Part shown: positions 1 to 6,631 of the stretch, in pieces
Layout of the letters: each line of letters begins with the position of its first letter
Position numbering within the stretch: the stretch's first letter is position 1
Assembly: GCA_014801655.1 (NCBI GenBank)
Contig: JAAVDT010000024.1
Coordinates: forward strand, 1 to 8,835
Direction: 5' to 3'
Length of the DNA: 8,835 bases
Source: Bacteroides sp.
Lineage (GTDB): Bacteria > Bacteroidota > Bacteroidia > Bacteroidales > Muribaculaceae
Made by a program: the position numbers and the translations under genes
Notes under the pieces: generated by a model
The model's database searches: none
What the model saw: the letters and a program-made list of their open reading frames with translations, nothing else
What the model was told of the DNA's origin: nothing

Positions 1-227
1 AGAATGCAATCAAACATAACATAAACACTGAGCAATCGCCACTGATTATAGAAATCACCTCTTCAGGCAATACAATTACAGTGTCAAACAATTATCAGCC
101 CCGACAGAATGTCAAAGGGAACCGGATGGGGCTTCGCAATCTACGCCAACAGTATTTCCTGAAAGGTAAAGCCATTCATATTGAGCAGTCGGAATCGACT
201 TTTGCCGTGACATTGCAATTGTTTTAA
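1..227 (+). CDS. Sensor histidine kinase C-terminus, LytS/YehU type (partial)
   Basis: The 5' end lies outside the window; the reading frame is open from base 3 to the TAA at 225-227 and gives 74 residues. It begins with NAIKHN, the N-box of the HATPase domain of LytS/YehU-type kinases. It continues with PLIIEI, ITVSNN, a G-box-like stretch (GNRMGLRNLRQQY) and ends with FAVTLQLF, the usual final beta strand of these enzymes. Kinases of this family sit in the inner membrane, autophosphorylate on histidine and pass the phosphate to a LytTR-type response regulator. No regulator follows here, so it would have to lie upstream or elsewhere. The glycine box is weaker than usual (GNRMGL rather than GxGxGL). 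Family is confident; the signal sensed cannot be judged from this fragment. Confidence 0.8.
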   Translation, partial: NAIKHNINTEQSPLIIEITSSGNTITVSNNYQPRQNVKGNRMGLRNLRQQYFLKGKAIHIEQSESTFAVTLQLF

Positions 228-345
228 GGTGAGTTCGATATAAGCAATCAGAACAAAGTTAGCTGGTTATCTGTCGCAAACTCCAAAGAAATCTAGTTTT
301 TTTTATAAGGATATGCAAAGGGAGTGAATTTTATGGAATGGGCGG

Positions 346-377
346 TTGGGCTGTGCGGATAAATTTTTGTAATTTTG
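346..377 (+). promoter_or_regulatory. Bacteroidetes-type promoter for the fsr-like gene
   Basis: TAATTTTG at 370-377 is a perfect match to the Bacteroidetes -7 box TAnnTTTG. A TTG at 346-348 lies 21 bases upstream, in the position of the -33 box. Transcription would start near 384, giving a leader of about 20 bases and supporting the ATG at 404. The rest of the 228-403 gap holds no convincing ORF or terminator. Confidence 0.6.
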
Positions 378-403
378 CGCTCTGATAATAGATATGATTT
401 TTA

Positions 404-1630
404 ATGGGAAAGATAATTGCTTTTCGGCATAAAGTCAAGAAGATGATGAGTATGCCGGCGTTTCCGGTGCTGCTCGCATTATGTGCCGCTCATTCGCTCA
501 ACGATTTGCTGCAGTCGGTCATCACGGCCGTGTATCCGATGCTAAAAGAGGATTTACATCTCGACTTTGCCCAGATTGGGCTGATTACGCTGGTCTATCA
601 GATTGCGGCATCTATCTTTCAGCCGGTGGTGGGCTATGCGTTTGACAAGCGTCCGGTTGTCAACTCCTTGCCGCTTGGCATGGTGTCGACCAGTCTGGGC
701 ATAGCGATGTTTGCGCTGTGTGACACGATGTCGGGTATTCTCGTGGCCGTGTTTTTGGTCGGCATCGGATCTGCAACACTTCATCCCGAGGCGTCGCGCA
801 TCACCTCGCTTGCCGGACGGGAGCGTCGCGGGTTTGCTCAATCCATATTTCAGGTGGGAGGCAATTTCGGCGGATCGATCGGTCCGTTGCTTGTGGCACT
901 GATAGTTGCGCCTTACGGTCGACGGAATGTGTTGTGGTTTCTGGTGTTTTCCACCATTGCATTTGCGGTCATGCGGCCAATCGTCAAATGGTATCGCGGC
1001 TATCTCAATGATGTTCGCCGTCATCCCGACTCCCATGCCCGGAGCCTGAGCCTGCCGCTGTCGAAGGGTAAGACCGTGTTCGTTATCGGTGTCATTATGG
1101 TGTTGATTTTTTCGAAATATATCTACATGGCCTCGCTGTCGAGCTACTACACATTCTATCTGATGGAGAAATTCGGCATTTCGGTCAAGATGTCGCAGAT
1201 ATTCCTCTTTATATTTGTGGTGTCGACGGCTGCCGGCACCCTCGTTGGCGGCCCGATTGGCGACAAATATGGCCGCAAACTCGTGATATGGGTTTCCATT
1301 CTCGGCACGGCGCCCTTCTCTCTGCTGCTGCCGCATGTGTCGCTGCCACTGACGGCTGTGCTCAGCTTCTGCGCAGGATTCATGCTCTCGTCAGCATTCC
1401 CGGCCATATTGCTTTATGCTCAGGAACTTCTGCCAACGAAGCTCGGCATGATTTCAGGGTTGTTTTTCGGCTTTGCGTTCGGCGTTGGGGGCATCGCTTC
1501 CGCTGTACTCGGCAACTTTGCCGACACCTATGGCATCGAGGCCATCTATCGTGTCTGCGCCTATATGCCGCTTCTCGGCATCGTGGCCTGTCTGCTCCCC
1601 AATCTTAAAAACCGACGCCTGCCGGGATGA
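404..1630 (+). CDS. fsr: MFS efflux transporter, fosmidomycin-resistance (Fsr) family
   Basis: This 408-residue protein is strongly hydrophobic, with roughly twelve predicted membrane segments and a basic N-terminus. Its length is close to that of E. coli Fsr (about 406 residues). Recognisable family features are AAHSLNDLLQS in the first segment, the motif-A-like loop GYAFDKRP after the second, GIGSATLHPEASR in the fourth and QVGGNFGGSIGPLL in the fifth. A second motif-A-like loop, GGPIGDKYGRK, lies in the second half. Fsr proteins are inner-membrane proton-driven exporters linked to fosmidomycin efflux; the real substrate here is unknown. The start is uncertain: in-frame ATGs also occur at residues 14, 15 and 17, but the promoter spacing fits the first. 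It is monocistronic in appearance, with about 100 bases before the next gene. Confidence 0.85.
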   Translation: MGKIIAFRHKVKKMMSMPAFPVLLALCAAHSLNDLLQSVITAVYPMLKEDLHLDFAQIGLITLVYQIAASIFQPVVGYAFDKRPVVNSLPLGMVSTSLGIAMFALCDTMSGILVAVFLVGIGSATLHPEASRITSLAGRERRGFAQSIFQVGGNFGGSIGPLLVALIVAPYGRRNVLWFLVFSTIAFAVMRPIVKWYRGYLNDVRRHPDSHARSLSLPLSKGKTVFVIGVIMVLIFSKYIYMASLSSYYTFYLMEKFGISVKMSQIFLFIFVVSTAAGTLVGGPIGDKYGRKLVIWVSILGTAPFSLLLPHVSLPLTAVLSFCAGFMLSSAFPAILLYAQELLPTKLGMISGLFFGFAFGVGGIASAVLGNFADTYGIEAIYRVCAYMPLLGIVACLLPNLKNRRLPG

Positions 1631-1674
1631 ACCGGACTGAGAGGTGCCGGAGATTGATATTCAGTGGGTTTTTC

Positions 1675-1705
1675 TTGGTAGTGACAATTTATGGTGTTAA
1701 CTTTG
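1675..1705 (+). promoter_or_regulatory. Bacteroidetes-type promoter for the corA-like gene
   Basis: TAACTTTG at 1698-1705 matches TAnnTTTG exactly, and TTG at 1675-1677 lies 20 bases upstream as a -33 box. The predicted start near 1712 leaves about 19 bases of leader before the ATG at 1731. This suggests the gene is transcribed independently of the transporter gene before it. Confidence 0.6.
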
Positions 1706-1730
1706 CCGGCGGAAATAAACTTATCGCGCT

Positions 1731-2654
1731 ATGATCAAATATCTGGAACTGAACGAGGGCTTTTCTGAAATCGTGGAGTGGACACCCGGCTGCTGGGTGA
1801 ACGTCGAAGAACCTAACGCAGAAGAGCTACAGCTGCTCACCGATAAATTCGGCCTGCCGGAGGATTTTCTCAACGACGTTTCCGACGTTGACGAACGTCC
1901 GCGCGTGGAGCGCAACAATGGATGGATCTGCACGATTTTGCGCATCCCCGTGGTGAGTGTTGAAAACGACGTGCCCTATACCACGATGCCAATCGGTGTG
2001 ATGGTCAATGGCGATTATGTTATCTCCGTGTGCTACAGTCGAAACATCCTCATTCCCGATTTTATCGAACACACCCGCAAGCGATCCATCGGCATCGGCT
2101 CTGCACCCGATTTTATTCTCCGGCTGCTCAACAGCTCCGCCTACTGGTTTCTGAATTATCTGAAGGATGTCCATCGCATGGTGGCCGAAGCAGAAGGCGA
2201 ACTCCGCCGCAGCATCCGCAACGAAGATCTGCTTCGGCTGATGAACCTCCAGAAATCGTTTGTGTTGTTTGCCACGTCGATCAGCGGCAACAACATTCTG
2301 CTCGATCGAATCAAGCGAATGTATAACGACGAACTCGACGCCGAGCTGTTTGAAGATGTAAGCATCGAGCTTCGTCAGGCCAACACCACCGTGACCATAG
2401 CCACTCAGATGCTCGACCGCACGCTCGACACCTATGCCTCCGTGATTTCCAACAATGTCAACGCCATCATGAAACGCCTGACGAGCGTTTCGCTCATTCT
2501 GATGATACCAACGCTCATAGCCAGCTTCTATGGCATGAATGTCGATGTGCTCATCTCGCCCGACAATCGCTGGGCGTTTCCCACCATCATCGGCGTGGGC
2601 TTCACCATCTCCGCCATCATCTGTCTCTGGCTCCGCAAAATCCGTTGGCTCTGA
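1731..2654 (+). CDS. corA: CorA-family magnesium/divalent cation channel
   Basis: The 307-residue protein has the CorA layout. A soluble acidic alpha/beta domain (residues ~1-125) is followed by a long helical region (~125-250), then two C-terminal membrane segments (~251-266 and ~284-300). The signature YGMN, at residues 267-270, closes the first membrane segment and forms the selectivity filter of the pentameric pore. The protein ends with the short basic tail LRKIRWL typical of the family. CorA channels carry Mg2+ (sometimes Co2+ or Ni2+) through the inner membrane and are gated by cytoplasmic Mg2+. The length is usual for the family. A 358-residue open frame on the opposite strand overlaps it but carries no recognisable domain. 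Ion specificity cannot be read from the sequence alone. Confidence 0.9.
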   Translation: MIKYLELNEGFSEIVEWTPGCWVNVEEPNAEELQLLTDKFGLPEDFLNDVSDVDERPRVERNNGWICTILRIPVVSVENDVPYTTMPIGVMVNGDYVISVCYSRNILIPDFIEHTRKRSIGIGSAPDFILRLLNSSAYWFLNYLKDVHRMVAEAEGELRRSIRNEDLLRLMNLQKSFVLFATSISGNNILLDRIKRMYNDELDAELFEDVSIELRQANTTVTIATQMLDRTLDTYASVISNNVNAIMKRLTSVSLILMIPTLIASFYGMNVDVLISPDNRWAFPTIIGVGFTISAIICLWLRKIRWL

Positions 2655-2667
2655 TTCTCCCCCACTG

Positions 2668-2775
2668 GTAGGGAAAAAATCCGAAAAAAGTAGGGTAAAA
2701 ACCCGGAAAAATCCCCCAAAAGTAGGGTAAAACGCCAAAAAAGGTAGGGTAAAACGATTGTTAGGTAGGGTAAAA
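2668..2775 (+). repeat. Five direct GTAGGG(T)AAAA repeats upstream of fic
   Basis: GTAGGG begins at 2668, 2690, 2722, 2744 and 2765. Each copy is followed by an A-run; four of the five read GTAGGGTAAAA and the first lacks the T. Start-to-start distances are 22, 32, 22 and 21 bases, that is about two or three helical turns, so all copies would face the same side of the DNA. The last copy lies between the predicted -33 and -7 boxes of the fic promoter. This looks like an operator array; the binding protein is unknown. Confidence 0.7.
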
Positions 2776-2787
2776 GTGTTATATTCG
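2758..2787 (+). promoter_or_regulatory. Candidate promoter for the fic gene
   Basis: TATATTCG at 2780-2787 matches the Bacteroidetes -7 box at seven of eight bases, and TTG at 2758-2760 is 19 bases upstream. The start would fall about 10 bases before the ATG at 2804, so the leader is very short. An AAGGAG at 2798-2803 abuts the ATG with no spacer, too close to serve as a normal ribosome binding site. Confidence 0.5.
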
Positions 2788-2803
2788 TAAAAAAAATAAG
2801 GAG

Positions 2804-3805
2804 ATGAATAGCGAACTGGAAGAATTAGTGGGAAAATATAGGGCACTTGGCATAGACCAACAATTGGACTATGACAAGTTCTATCTGTATTCGATAATAA
2901 CACATTCTACTGCGATTGAAGGATCGACCATAACCGAGCTGGAAAATCAGATAATGTTTGATAACGGCATAGCACTAAAAGGCAAAAGTCTTATCGAACA
3001 AAACATGAATTTAGATTTAAAGGCAGCCTACGAACGGGCACTCGTTTATGCGCGGCAACGAGCCGAAGTCACTGTTGACCGCCTTAAGGAATTGTCTGCA
3101 CTTACTATGAAAAACACCGGCTCGGTCTATCATACGATGCTCGGTGATTTTTCATCGGCCGACGGCGATTTGCGTCTGCTGAATGTAACAGCCGGAGTTG
3201 GCGGAAAATCCTATATGAGCTTCAATAAAGTGCCCATGCGATTAAAGGAATTTTGCACTGAGCTGAATGAAAGACGTAGGTCCTCGGGAAATATGTCAAT
3301 GCAGGAGCTATATAATATGAGTTTTGATGCTCATTTCAACCTTGTAACTATTCATCCCTGGGCCGATGGCAACGGTCGAATGGCCCGTCTGCTGATGAAT
3401 TGGCTTCAATTTGAATACGGACTTATTCCATCTCGAATTTTTGCGGATGATAAGGAAGAGTATATCAAGGCCTTGGTGGAAACCAGAGAGTCTGACAACT
3501 TGGAGATATTCCGTAGATTCATGACAGAAACCATGTTGCGTCGTCTGTCGAACGAAATTGCTTCATATAAGGAATCTATCGGGGAGGAGTCACCGTCAGA
3601 TATAAATAGAACCTCCACTACCGCCACAATCATAAGATTACTCAATGAAAATCCTAAACACACGGCCAAGACACTCGCGGAATCCATTGGCATTTCGGTT
3701 AAAGGTGTGGAAAAGCAATTATCCCGCTTGAAACGACAAGGAATGATCAGACGCCTCGGTTCAAGTAGGAGTGGCTCATGGGAAGTTATATCCACGGCCG
3801 ATTAA
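2804..3805 (+). CDS. Fic-domain protein AMP-transferase with N-terminal inhibitory motif and C-terminal winged helix
   Basis: The 333-residue protein has a complete Fic core: the catalytic loop HPWADGNGR at residues 184-192, with the conserved histidine, acidic residue and GNGR anion-binding loop. An N-terminal inhibitory motif of the (S/T)xxxE(G/N) type is seen as STAIEG at residues 35-40, so this is a class II (self-inhibited) Fic enzyme. Residues ~271-330 form a winged-helix DNA-binding domain (TAKTLAESIGISVKGVEKQL, then a basic wing). Family members usually transfer AMP from ATP to a Ser, Thr or Tyr of a target protein; the target here is unknown. The winged helix and the repeat array around its own promoter make self-regulation plausible (inference). 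No antitoxin gene is adjacent. The coding sequence is visibly more AT-rich than the corA gene before it. Confidence 0.88.
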   Translation: MNSELEELVGKYRALGIDQQLDYDKFYLYSIITHSTAIEGSTITELENQIMFDNGIALKGKSLIEQNMNLDLKAAYERALVYARQRAEVTVDRLKELSALTMKNTGSVYHTMLGDFSSADGDLRLLNVTAGVGGKSYMSFNKVPMRLKEFCTELNERRRSSGNMSMQELYNMSFDAHFNLVTIHPWADGNGRMARLLMNWLQFEYGLIPSRIFADDKEEYIKALVETRESDNLEIFRRFMTETMLRRLSNEIASYKESIGEESPSDINRTSTTATIIRLLNENPKHTAKTLAESIGISVKGVEKQLSRLKRQGMIRRLGSSRSGSWEVISTAD

Positions 3806-3868
3806 CTCGACATTCGGTTTCAGGGAGGTTTCGGGGGTGGAGTGTTTGGAAATTGCAACAATCTTTAG

Positions 3869-3889
3869 GTTTTGTTAGTGCGACAAAAC
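3869..3889. promoter_or_regulatory. Inverted repeat GTTTTGT-N7-ACAAAAC upstream of the DUF3861-like gene
   Basis: Perfect seven-base arms at 3869-3875 and 3883-3889 are separated by seven bases. They overlap a weak TAnnTTTG-like sequence (3866-3874) with a TTTG 17 bases before it, so the site could be an operator over a promoter. The promoter match is imperfect and its spacing is short. Confidence 0.3.
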
Positions 3890-3913
3890 TGCTTCCGGTC
3901 TTGTTTTAAAGGT

Positions 3914-3953
3914 GAGTTCGGTCAGAGAGCTGTGGAGTTCTCCCAACCGACTC
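3914..3953 (+). other. Possible RNA hairpin in the leader of the DUF3861-like gene
   Basis: An outer stem pairs 3914-3922 with 3946-3953 (eight pairs, one bulged T). An inner stem pairs 3925-3930 with 3937-3942 (six pairs including one G-U) around the loop TGTGGA. It lies about 40 bases before the ATG at 3995. No known riboswitch class is recognised. Confidence 0.35.
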
Positions 3954-3994
3954 TCGCAGCAAGAATCATCTTAATTTTTAAAACATATACAACT

Positions 3995-4312
3995 ATGGAA
4001 AAGCAGAAAAAATCGTATTATGTCAACATGATTGAAGCCTCCATCAACGAAGAAGGCAAAAACAAAATGGCAGAAGTACTCAACTTCAATTTCGGCGGAC
4101 ATCACGACATCGCCGCAATGGTTGAACGAGCCAAATCGCTCGGCTTCGCCAAAGACAAGCATGCCAAAGAATTCGTCCTTGCCATGCGCTTCATGCATCA
4201 TGTCATCAAGAAAAATGCCGACAACGCCCTCTTTGCCGAATTTGCCCCTCAGTTTGAGGCCTTCAAAAAGAGCGTAAAGCAACAGCTCGGCTGCGATTGC
4301 AACTGCAAATAA
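3995..4312 (+). CDS. DUF3861-like small cytoplasmic protein
   Basis: I take the ATG at 3995 (MEKQKKSYYVNMIEAS), which gives 105 residues. The same frame is open upstream to 3872, but that extension is not protein-like and covers the leader hairpin. The body resembles DUF3861: an N-terminal beta region ending LNFNFGGHHDIAAMVERAK, then helices containing LAMRFMHHVIKKNADNALFAEF and a final FEAFKKSVKQQ. No signal peptide or membrane segment is visible, so it is probably cytoplasmic. DUF3861 has no established function that I know of. The last residues are CDCNCK: three cysteines alternating with other residues, which could bind metal or form disulfides (inference). It appears to be a single-gene unit closed by the terminator at 4349-4398. 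Family assignment rests on remembered motifs. Confidence 0.75.
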   Translation: MEKQKKSYYVNMIEASINEEGKNKMAEVLNFNFGGHHDIAAMVERAKSLGFAKDKHAKEFVLAMRFMHHVIKKNADNALFAEFAPQFEAFKKSVKQQLGCDCNCK

Positions 4313-4348
4313 AGTAGTTAGTCAACCACAACCCCTAACTGAAACAAA

Positions 4349-4398
4349 CGGAGGAGACGCCCCGCCATCCCGGGCATCTCCTCCGCTATTGTTTTTTT
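4349..4398 (+). terminator. Intrinsic terminator after the DUF3861-like gene
   Basis: Nine perfect pairs join 4349-4357 (CGGAGGAGA) to 4377-4385 (TCTCCTCCG). A further GCCC/GGGC pairing is possible in the apical region. Seven T residues follow at 4392-4398. The flanks AAACAA and TTGTTT can extend the pairing, which would let it work on the opposite strand too. It starts 37 bases after the stop codon. Confidence 0.85.
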
Positions 4399-4428
4399 AT
4401 TTGAATGTGATAAGTGAATTGAATATAA

Positions 4429-4626
4429 TTAACGGTGTAGTCTGGCGTCAAGATAATCCTCCATTTTGTCTATATGCTCAGAAGCGGCAAGCCGATGATA
4501 TTGTCTTTCGGAAATAGGGATTTTAACAAGAATCGATTTGGAATAATCAAAAATTATTTCCAACTTTGCAGTGCAGACTCTCGGCAGAGGTTCCCAATGG
4601 GGCTTAGCGGGTGGGTCGGCAGACAT
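4429..4626 (-). CDS. Possible small hypothetical protein
   Basis: An open frame of 65 residues runs on the minus strand from the ATG at 4626 to the TAA at 4429. The protein starts MSADPPAKPHWEP and has a central hydrophobic strand-like stretch (KLEIIFDYSKSILVKI), then a charged helix ending DKMEDYLDARLHR. The composition is that of a plausible small soluble protein rather than a shadow, and no gene is called on the other strand here. I do not recognise the family. Its end faces the terminator of the preceding + strand gene, which could serve both. No clear TAnnTTTG promoter is visible before it, so it may not be expressed. Confidence 0.45.
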   Translation of the reverse strand: MSADPPAKPHWEPLPRVCTAKLEIIFDYSKSILVKIPISERQYHRLAASEHIDKMEDYLDARLHR

Positions 4627-4942
4627 AATATTTGAAAGCGCGTTTACTGATGCGCCTCATCTTTATGATTGGAAATCTGGCAGTTTCTATACTTCACAAA
4701 AGATGTGGCAACGGTAGATGCCTATGTAGGTATGATTATATGCTGAATTGCGAATGCGAGAGCATCCGTGATTTGGATATGTCATAAATCTGCGTGGGGC
4801 CTCTGCATGTTGCTCAATCTGTGAAGTAGGGCCCATGCCAGAGCCTCCAATCAGTGGTTGAGCGACAGTAAGGATCTCACGTAGTCTTTTTTTTGTGAAA
4901 TCTCAAATTTGTTCGGTTGGGGTCGCCGACACATTTATTGCA
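4627..4942. other. Gene-free stretch before the DGR operon
   Basis: These 316 bases contain no convincing ORF on either strand. There is an AT-rich leader just before the first DGR gene, including an eight-T run at 4887-4894. CAAATTTG at 4904-4911 is one mismatch from TAnnTTTG, but no -33 box lies at the right distance. The promoter of the DGR operon should lie here but I cannot place it. An in-frame ATG at 4895 would extend the next gene by 16 residues ahead of its signal peptide, and is unlikely to be used. Confidence 0.4.
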
Positions 4943-5422
4943 ATGAAAAAAATATTATTTTTTCTGTTGATGTGTGTGCTTTGCAGCATCAGTGTTAATG
5001 CTCAGTCAAAGAAGTACACCATGTCCGTTATTGTGACAGGAAACCTTGATGAAACCGGGCGAAACATTGTCAACTCTGCTTTGATGCAGCGATTGTCGGG
5101 CAACAAGGAGTATGTTGTGTTCGAGCGTAACACAGCTTTTATTAAAGCCCTGACCAAGGAACAGGATTTCCAACTCAATGGTGATGTACCTGAATCGCAG
5201 ATTCGTAAGGTTGGAGCCAGAATGGGAGTGGATTATGTGGCAGTGGCTAATGTTGAATATATTTGCGATGGAATCTGCTCAATCTCGGCGCGTATCATCA
5301 ATCTGGAAACAGGCCAAGTGATTAAGACATGCAACGAACAGCGTGAGTATGAAAATTCTCAGACGCTTCGTGCAATGGCCAATAATGTTGCATTCCGTCT
5401 TTTCTCAAAACCATCTAAATAA
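4943..5422 (+). CDS. Secreted CsgG/LpoB-like protein, paralog of the DGR target N-terminus
   Basis: I choose the ATG at 4943 because it begins a clean signal peptide: MKK, a hydrophobic core, then cleavage after VNA (residue 20). This gives 159 residues. No lipobox is present, so it is probably soluble in the periplasm or secreted. The mature part has alternating strands and helices, with VIVTGNL, YVVFERNTAFIKAL, SQIRKVGARMGVDYVAVANV and INLETGQVIKT. This pattern resembles the CsgG/LpoB/FlgO fold (moderate confidence, from memory of the fold). Over one 49-residue stretch, 23 residues are identical to the N-terminal domain of the next gene, so the two arose by duplication. The genes are 11 bases apart and almost surely co-transcribed. 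It may be a partner or anchor for the diversified protein (inference). Confidence 0.7.
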   Translation: MKKILFFLLMCVLCSISVNAQSKKYTMSVIVTGNLDETGRNIVNSALMQRLSGNKEYVVFERNTAFIKALTKEQDFQLNGDVPESQIRKVGARMGVDYVAVANVEYICDGICSISARIINLETGQVIKTCNEQREYENSQTLRAMANNVAFRLFSKPSK

Positions 5423-5433
5423 ATCGTGATTCC

Positions 5434-6630
5434 ATGAAAAAAATACTTTTGATTCTTGTTTCGTTGATTGTCCTTTTACCAAGCGTGGTAAATGCACAGA
5501 CACCGAAGAATAAGGTTGCAGTTTATATGACCGCAACGGATGTCAATCAAGGTTATAAGAAGGTGATTGGCTCGAAAATGGTGGAAAAGATAACGCAAAG
5601 TCCGAACTACACGGCAGTGGAACGCACATCCGACTTTCTACACGCTTTGAAGAGTGAGCAGGATTATTCGGTGTCAGGAGAGGTTCGTGACAGTCAGATT
5701 GCTAAAATCGGTCAGCGATTGGGAGTAAAGTTTGTGGCTGTTGTGGATGTGACAGAACTGTCGGATTTCGAACAGGTATTCGTTGATGCCCGAATGATAA
5801 ATGTTGAAACGGGTGAAATCATTGCAACCGCCTCAGCCAACGATGTTGTCGACTCCATGAACAAACTGGTGGGCATTGCTGAAAAGGTTTCATCGGGTTT
5901 GACCGGAGGCGCTTCAGGCGGAAACAACTACTTTGGACAAACCGGCTCGCAACCAACGGGCGCATCAGAAACATTCACGGTCAATGGCGTTTCGTTTGAG
6001 ATGGTGCGTGTTGATGGCGGTTCTTTTATGATGGGGTCATACAATGGTGATAGTGATGAGCAGCCGGTACATTCTGAAACCGTCAGCACTTTCTATATCG
6101 GAAAAACGGAGGTGACGCAGGCTCTATGGACTGCCGTAATGGGAAGTAACCCCTCGTATTTCAAGGGACCGAATCTCCCGGTTGAAATGGTTTCATGGAA
6201 TGACTGTCAGGAATTCATCGACCGTCTGAATCGCATTACAGGAAGGAACTTCCGACTCCCGACGGAAGCCGAATGGGAATACGCAGCCCGAGGTGGCAAT
6301 CGTTCAAGAGGCTATGATTATAGTGGCAGTAACAATCTCCAGAGTGTAGGATGGTATGATGGCAATTCCGGCGGTTCAACGCATCCCGTTGGCAGTAAAC
6401 TTGACAACGAGTTAGGACTGTATGATATGAGTGGCAATGTCTGGGAGTGGACATCCGATTTGTGGAGTTCAAATTATAGCAGTTATAGAAATGGAGGTTC
6501 TTCGGGCTCGAATCGTGTGTGTCGTGGCGGCAGCTATTTCAGCAGTGCCAGGTACTGTCGTTCGGCTTTTCGTAACTACTACGATTCCGGCAACCGTTAT
6601 AGAGACCTCGGCTTTCGCCTCGCCCTCTAA
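5434..6630 (+). CDS. DGR target protein: CsgG-like domain fused to a variable FGE-sulfatase (C-type lectin fold) domain
   Basis: The 398-residue protein has a signal peptide (cleavage near VNA, residue 21, no lipobox). A CsgG/LpoB-like domain follows (~25-155), matching the preceding gene. A Gly/Ser-rich linker (~156-180) leads to an FGE-sulfatase domain (~181-398). Domain hallmarks are FEMVRVDGGSFMMGS, EVTQALWTAVMG, PVEMVSWNDCQEF, RLPTEAEWEYAARGG, GLYDMSGNVWEW, RGGSY and the terminal LGFRLAL. In DGRs this fold is a ligand-binding scaffold. The variable repeat covers the last ~43 codons. Relative to the template, asparagine codons have become C363, F369, S370, Y374, F379, Y382 and Y383, while N360, N381 and N387 are unchanged. 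It should be an exported binding protein; its ligand is unknown. Aligned from memory to human FGE, C375 matches one catalytic cysteine but S370 replaces the other, so oxidase activity is unlikely. Confidence 0.93.
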   Translation: MKKILLILVSLIVLLPSVVNAQTPKNKVAVYMTATDVNQGYKKVIGSKMVEKITQSPNYTAVERTSDFLHALKSEQDYSVSGEVRDSQIAKIGQRLGVKFVAVVDVTELSDFEQVFVDARMINVETGEIIATASANDVVDSMNKLVGIAEKVSSGLTGGASGGNNYFGQTGSQPTGASETFTVNGVSFEMVRVDGGSFMMGSYNGDSDEQPVHSETVSTFYIGKTEVTQALWTAVMGSNPSYFKGPNLPVEMVSWNDCQEFIDRLNRITGRNFRLPTEAEWEYAARGGNRSRGYDYSGSNNLQSVGWYDGNSGGSTHPVGSKLDNELGLYDMSGNVWEWTSDLWSSNYSSYRNGGSSGSNRVCRGGSYFSSARYCRSAFRNYYDSGNRYRDLGFRLAL

Positions 6631-6631
6631 G
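6498..6631 (+). repeat. DGR variable repeat (VR)
   Basis: These 134 bases align without gaps to TR at 8221-8354 (offset 1723). They differ at 6516, 6520, 6521, 6538, 6539, 6542, 6553, 6568, 6569, 6577 and 6580. Every difference lies opposite a TR adenine: nine A-to-T and two A-to-G. The last 51 bases, from the run ATTCCGG through the stop codon, are identical. The GC-rich stretch CTTTCGCCTCGCCCTCTAAG at its 3' end is the likely initiation-of-mutagenic-homing (IMH) site. Confidence 0.95.

Noticed and set aside
554..1336. 260-residue open frame antisense to the MFS gene
   Set aside because: Charged, low-complexity product typical of a reverse-strand shadow; the MFS protein on the + strand is clearly real.
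2668..2775. Possible CRISPR array or plasmid iterons in the GTAGGG repeats
   Set aside because: The repeat unit is only about 11 bases, the intervals are too short and uneven for CRISPR spacers, and no cas or replication initiator gene is nearby. A regulatory array fits better.
1827..2903. 358-residue open frame on the minus strand, longer than the corA gene it overlaps
   Set aside because: It has no recognisable domain, runs through the repeat array and into fic, and is His/Asp-rich as expected of the reverse strand of a coding sequence. The + strand frame carries the YGMN signature and membrane segments.
4640..4900. Possible degraded gene or structured RNA before the DGR operon
   Set aside because: Only short, imperfect inverted similarities are visible and no frame shows protein-like sequence, so no claim can be supported.
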